Source of the DNA: Planctomycetota bacterium
GTDB lineage: Bacteria; Planctomycetota; Planctomycetia; Pirellulales; Pirellulaceae
DNA: 17,978 bases
Assembly: GCA_026692885.1 (NCBI GenBank)
Contig: JAPLNJ010000246.1
Location: 1 to 17,978, forward strand
Direction: 5' to 3'
Each line of letters opens with the position of its first letter. The first letter of the stretch is position 1. The position numbers and the translations under genes are program-made. The notes under the pieces were generated by a model. The model searched no databases. It worked only from the letters and a program-made list of their open reading frames with translations, and was not told the DNA's origin. Positions 15,813-17,978 of this stretch are shown here, in pieces.

Positions 15813-16540
15813 CGGCAGCGGCAAATCCGCCGGGGCCATATCCGAGGAGGATGCCAACGTTGCCGCTGTCCATGTTGGCGACGGCGAGGTCGCTGTTTCC
15901 GTCGCCGTTGAAATCGTCCACGGCGATTGAGTTGGGATGCATGCCTCCGGAGGCGTAGGTGACGGCAGCGGCAAAACCGCCAGCGCCATTTCCGAGCAGG
16001 ACGCCGACATTGTCGCTGTCCGAGTTGGCGATGGCGAGGTCGCTGTTTCCGTCGCCGTTGAAATCGCCCACGGTCACCGAGCTGGGCCAGAAGCCGCCGG
16101 AAACGTAGGTGACGGCAACCGCAAATCCGCCGGCGCCATTTCCAAGCAGGACGCCGACGCTGTCGCTGTTAGTGTTCACGACTGCGAGGTCGCTGTTTCC
16201 GTCGTTGTTGAAATCGCCCACGGTGACCGAGTTGGGATACGAGCCGCCAGAGGCGTAGGTGACCGCGGCGGTAAATCCGCCGATACCATTTCCAAGCAGG
16301 ACTCCGACGCTTTGGCTGATCGCGTTGGCGACGGCCAAGTCCTTCTTTCCGTCCCCGTTGAAATCGCCCACGGTGACCGATTTGGGAGACGAGCCGCCGG
16401 TCGGAAACGTCCCCACCGTGATAAAGCCACCGATACCATCGCCGAACGACAGCGTGATGCTGTCGCAGTCGGAATTGACCGTCACCAGGTCGACGATTCC
16501 ATCCCCGCTGAAGTCGGCCGCGACGAGGGCTACCAGCGAG
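13618..16540 (-). repeat. Tandem array of about 19 FG-GAP-encoding units, roughly 150 bp each
   Basis: On the plus strand the array shows a recurring block resembling GGCAAATCCGCCGGCGCCAT, then CCGAGCAGGACGCC, a short variable spacer, GGCGACGGCGAGGTCGCTGT and TTGAAATCGCCCAC. It encodes the FG-GAP units of the split minus-strand gene: 5 before and 14 after the frameshift. Period is about 153 bp, with shorter units near 14500-14900 and two spacers lengthened at 14970-15005 and 15140-15190. High nucleotide similarity between units implies recent duplication or gene conversion and makes deletion, or assembly collapse, likely. Confidence 0.9.
15152..15173. repeat. Two homopolymer G tracts (G7 and G6) inside an FG-GAP linker
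   Basis: G7 at 15152-15158 and G6 at 15168-15173 (C tracts in the coding strand) lie in the lengthened linker that encodes PPFNSPPLNRKN. Such runs are prone to slippage, so the reading frame here could be unstable in the cell or in sequencing. In this sequence the frame is intact across both tracts. Confidence 0.6.
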
Positions 16541-17154
16541 GTGTCGGTTCCTGTCGGGTACGTAGCACCCGACACGAATCGACTCTGCCGGGGAGGCACG
16601 GCAACAAATTCCTCCTGGGCGTTTCCGCCCGGCGCGCCGTCGGTGTCTCCATCCAGTGAATTGCCGACCGCGTCGGTGATCGCGTCGCGCACGGTCAGGC
16701 GGTAAACGCTTTCGGGCAGAGCTGGAAAGCTGAGCGTGGCGGTGGCGCCGGCGTAGTTTACCGATAGCGGCAGCAGCAGGTCGTCCGCCGTGCCCAGCAG
16801 GGCGTCCGGGCCGAGGTTTTTCAGCTGGTAGTTGTCGGCCGTGTCGCCGCCAAGCACCGCTTCGCTAAACTCGATCGTCAGCGACGTCGTTCCGGCATCC
16901 AGGCTCCCTCCACTAAAGCTGGACGACGCGACCATGACCGTCGGCGGCTGGTTGTCCACCGTCCCGTTCGCATCGTTCGTGGCGGTCGTCGCGTTGCCTG
17001 CGTAGGCCAGCAATCTCCGTTCCTCAAGTGGTTCCAGTCGCAGCCGTCGCGGACGCAGTTTCCCCCGCTTCCTTCCTGATTGCTGTCGACGGCCGAACTG
17101 TGGGCGATCTGCCACGATCTGACAGCGGTCCAACAGGCGAGAGAATATACTCAC
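15694..17154 (-). CDS. FG-GAP repeat protein, 5' part: export motif, SbsA-like Ig and five repeats, ended early by a frameshift
   Basis: This is the upstream half of the split gene (486 residues from GTG 17154). GTG 17154-17152 is preceded by AAGGA with 7-nt spacing; an ATG at 17253 is in frame but has no such site and would overlap a transposase remnant. The N-terminus is basic, then LEPLEERRLLA (40-50), the planctomycete extracellular motif. An SbsA/Big_5-like Ig domain follows (about 68-175, IEFSEAVLGGDTADNYQL), then five FG-GAP units (from about 16540). In-frame coding is lost after GGFAAA (15814): the next 40 codons, to the stop at 15694-15696, are out-of-register translation of further repeats. 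As it stands the product is a truncated repeat protein without the dockerin. Restoring the frame would give about 1720 residues. The split may be a real mutation or a repeat-assembly error. Confidence 0.8.
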   Translation of the reverse strand: MSIFSRLLDRCQIVADRPQFGRRQQSGRKRGKLRPRRLRLEPLEERRLLAYAGNATTATNDANGTVDNQPPTVMVASSSFSGGSLDAGTTSLTIEFSEAVLGGDTADNYQLKNLGPDALLGTADDLLLPLSVNYAGATATLSFPALPESVYRLTVRDAITDAVGNSLDGDTDGAPGGNAQEEFVAVPPRQSRFVSGATYPTGTDTSLVALVAADFSGDGIVDLVTVNSDCDSITLSFGDGIGGFITVGTFPTGGSSPKSVTVGDFNGDGKKDLAVANAISQSVGVLLGNGIGGFTAAVTYASGGSYPNSVTVGDFNNDGNSDLAVVNTNSDSVGVLLGNGAGGFAVAVTYVSGGFWPSSVTVGDFNGDGNSDLAIANSDSDNVGVLLGNGAGGFAAAVTYASGGMHPNSIAVDDFNGDGNSDLAVANMDSGNVGILLGYGPGGFAAADLDLFQPQHRRPVRKLHRRICRSPDLRLRRLVSQLGQRG

Positions 17155-17161
17155 GAGCTTG

Positions 17162-17166
17162 TCCTT
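17162..17166 (-). promoter_or_regulatory. Shine-Dalgarno site selecting the GTG start of the FG-GAP gene
   Basis: AAGGA on the minus strand, 7 nt upstream of GTG 17154-17152. It favours GTG over the upstream in-frame ATG at 17253, whose intervening codons coincide with the transposase remnant in another frame. Confidence 0.55.
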
Positions 17167-17203
17167 ATCTGAATTCCGATTGCTGTAGCCACAAGTCGCA
17201 AAA

Positions 17204-17299
17204 TCACAGCGATTCAACTTTCGCGTCCGTGACCAGGTTGGCCCGCAACGCATGCCGTTCCACGTAACGCACGACGTGGTAATAGAAGTAATCGTCTTT
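17204..17299 (-). pseudogene. Remnant of a RAYT-type (REP-associated tyrosine) transposase
   Basis: Between the stop of hemC (17302-17300) and a stop at 17206-17204, the same frame encodes 31 residues: KDDYFYY then HVVRYVERHALRANLV and TDAKVESL. The RYVERxALRAxLV block is the characteristic near-C-terminal motif of IS200-like REP-element transposases (RAYT, Y1-type HUH family), by family knowledge. Everything upstream, including the HUH and tyrosine motifs, is missing, and the piece has no start codon, so it is a nonfunctional leftover. It abuts hemC without a gap. The next gene starts just downstream, so the remnant now occupies that gene's promoter/leader region. Confidence 0.7.
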
Positions 17300-17978
17300 T
17301 CACACGCTCTGACGAGCGGTGGCGATCAAGCGGTCGGCACCGGCTGCCAGCAACTCGGCTGCGACCTGGGCGCCGATCTGCTCGGCAGCTGCTGACGGCC
17401 CGGAGGCCGACCGCGCGAGGCGTTCCGTGCCATCGCTGCTGAGTACCACGGCGTCCAATTGCAGATTTCCGTCCACCACGCGTGCCCAGGCGCCCACAGG
17501 CGCCAAACAGCCGGCACGCAACGTGGCCAGCAGAACGCGTTCGGCCAGAACGGCGTGATGCGTGTCCGGATCATCCAACACCGTGAGCACTTGCCGAGTC
17601 GCGGCGTCGTCCGCCCGACTCTCAATGCCCAACGCCCCTTGCCCTGCGGCGGGCAGCATGGACGTCGGCGGAATAACCTGCGTCATGCGGTGTGACAGGC
17701 CCAGCCGCAGCAGGCCCGCTTCCGCCAGCAGGATGGCATCGTACTGGCCCTCGTCGAGCTTGCGCAGCCGCGTGTCGACATTGCCGCGGATGTCGAGGAC
17801 GGTCAGATCCGGGCGCAGATGCAACAGCTGAGCACGGCGTCGAATGCTGCCCGTGCCGACACGAGCGCCCGGCGGCAAATCCTCCAGTGTCGCGGCGCGC
17901 GGCGAAACCAGCACGTCCCGATTTTTCTCGCGGGGCGGCACCGCAGCCAAGATCAGATTTGGCACCGGGTCGGTCGGC
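17300..17978 (-). CDS. hemC: Hydroxymethylbilane synthase (porphobilinogen deaminase), C-terminal part; 5' end off window
   Basis: The cytosolic enzyme condenses four porphobilinogen molecules into hydroxymethylbilane in tetrapyrrole (heme) synthesis. The frame is open to the right edge, and its first residues, PTDPVPNLILAAVPPRE, match the conserved segment after HSLKDLPT. The GTG at 17965 is therefore an internal Val codon and not the start. Further family landmarks: VGTGSIRRRAQL, DIRGNVDTRLRKL, the AEAGLLRLG helix, PAAGQGALGIE, and LRAGCLAPVGAWA, whose Cys carries the dipyrromethane cofactor. About 225 residues are present, roughly the last two thirds of the usual 300-320. It ends at TGA 17302-17300 with intact C-terminal domain features and is probably functional. 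It is the only recognisable housekeeping gene in the window. Confidence 0.96.
   Translation of the reverse strand, partial: PTDPVPNLILAAVPPREKNRDVLVSPRAATLEDLPPGARVGTGSIRRRAQLLHLRPDLTVLDIRGNVDTRLRKLDEGQYDAILLAEAGLLRLGLSHRMTQVIPPTSMLPAAGQGALGIESRADDAATRQVLTVLDDPDTHHAVLAERVLLATLRAGCLAPVGAWARVVDGNLQLDAVVLSSDGTERLARSASGPSAAAEQIGAQVAAELLAAGADRLIATARQSV

Noticed and set aside
15804..15816. Programmed ribosomal frameshifting at the FG-GAP split
   Set aside because: There is no slippery heptamer at the junction, and about 30 residues of a repeat unit are missing. A plain deletion or assembly collapse fits better.
13618..16540. Regularly spaced repeats considered as a CRISPR array
   Set aside because: The period is about 153 bp, both core and spacer are coding in one protein frame, and unit sequences vary. 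CRISPR repeats are 23-50 bp with unrelated spacers.
17155..17253. ATG 17253 as start of the FG-GAP protein
   Set aside because: The 33 extra codons overlap the transposase remnant in another frame and lack a Shine-Dalgarno site, while GTG 17154 has AAGGA at proper spacing.

Overview
The window looks like chromosomal DNA from a planctomycete, probably a Pirellulales-type lineage, with high GC. The main evidence is that three very large predicted surface or secreted proteins all begin with a basic stretch followed by a variant of the planctomycete extracellular motif LExLExRxLLS/A. They carry the domain repertoire typical of that phylum: cadherin-like repeats, Calx-beta, cohesin-like and dockerin domains, SbsA-type Ig domains and FG-GAP/VCBS repeats.

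Layout, left to right. (1) 1-6871, minus strand: one uninterrupted reading frame of at least 2290 codons that runs off the left edge. Its domains in order are Calx-beta, CARDB-like, a glycosidase-like TIM barrel, SbsA-like Ig, an alpha/alpha-toroid (squalene-cyclase-like repeats), Ig-like domains, cohesin-like, dockerin, four cadherin-like repeats, and the start of an HExxH zincin-like domain. (2) 6872-7601: a divergent intergenic region with Shine-Dalgarno sites for both flanking genes and a plausible sigma70-type promoter for the right-hand gene. (3) 7602-11597, plus strand: a 1331-residue protein with a cohesin-like domain, cadherin-like repeats, an SdrD_B/CNA_B-like domain, a matrixin-like HELGHxxGxxD protease motif and a C-terminal lectin-like sandwich. 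(4) 11598-11993: a convergent intergenic region packed with REP-like palindromes. (5) 11994-17154, minus strand: an FG-GAP repeat protein (about 19 units, SbsA-like Ig at the N-terminus, dockerin at the C-terminus) split into two frames by a deletion/frameshift near 15804-15816. (6) 17204-17299: a remnant of a RAYT (REP-associated tyrosine) transposase. (7) 17300-17978, minus strand: the C-terminal part of hemC (hydroxymethylbilane synthase), the only housekeeping gene, running off the right edge.

How the genes may work together (inference): gene (3) carries a cohesin-like module, genes (1) and (5) carry dockerins, and gene (1) also has its own cohesin-like module. Three neighbouring exported giants could therefore assemble non-covalently outside the cytoplasm, bringing together a putative carbohydrate-active barrel, a toroid domain and two predicted metalloprotease modules. 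This is the best candidate for an undescribed system here. REP-like palindromes and a RAYT fragment show past activity of that element family next to the repeat-rich gene. All domain names come from reading motifs by eye; no profile search was run.
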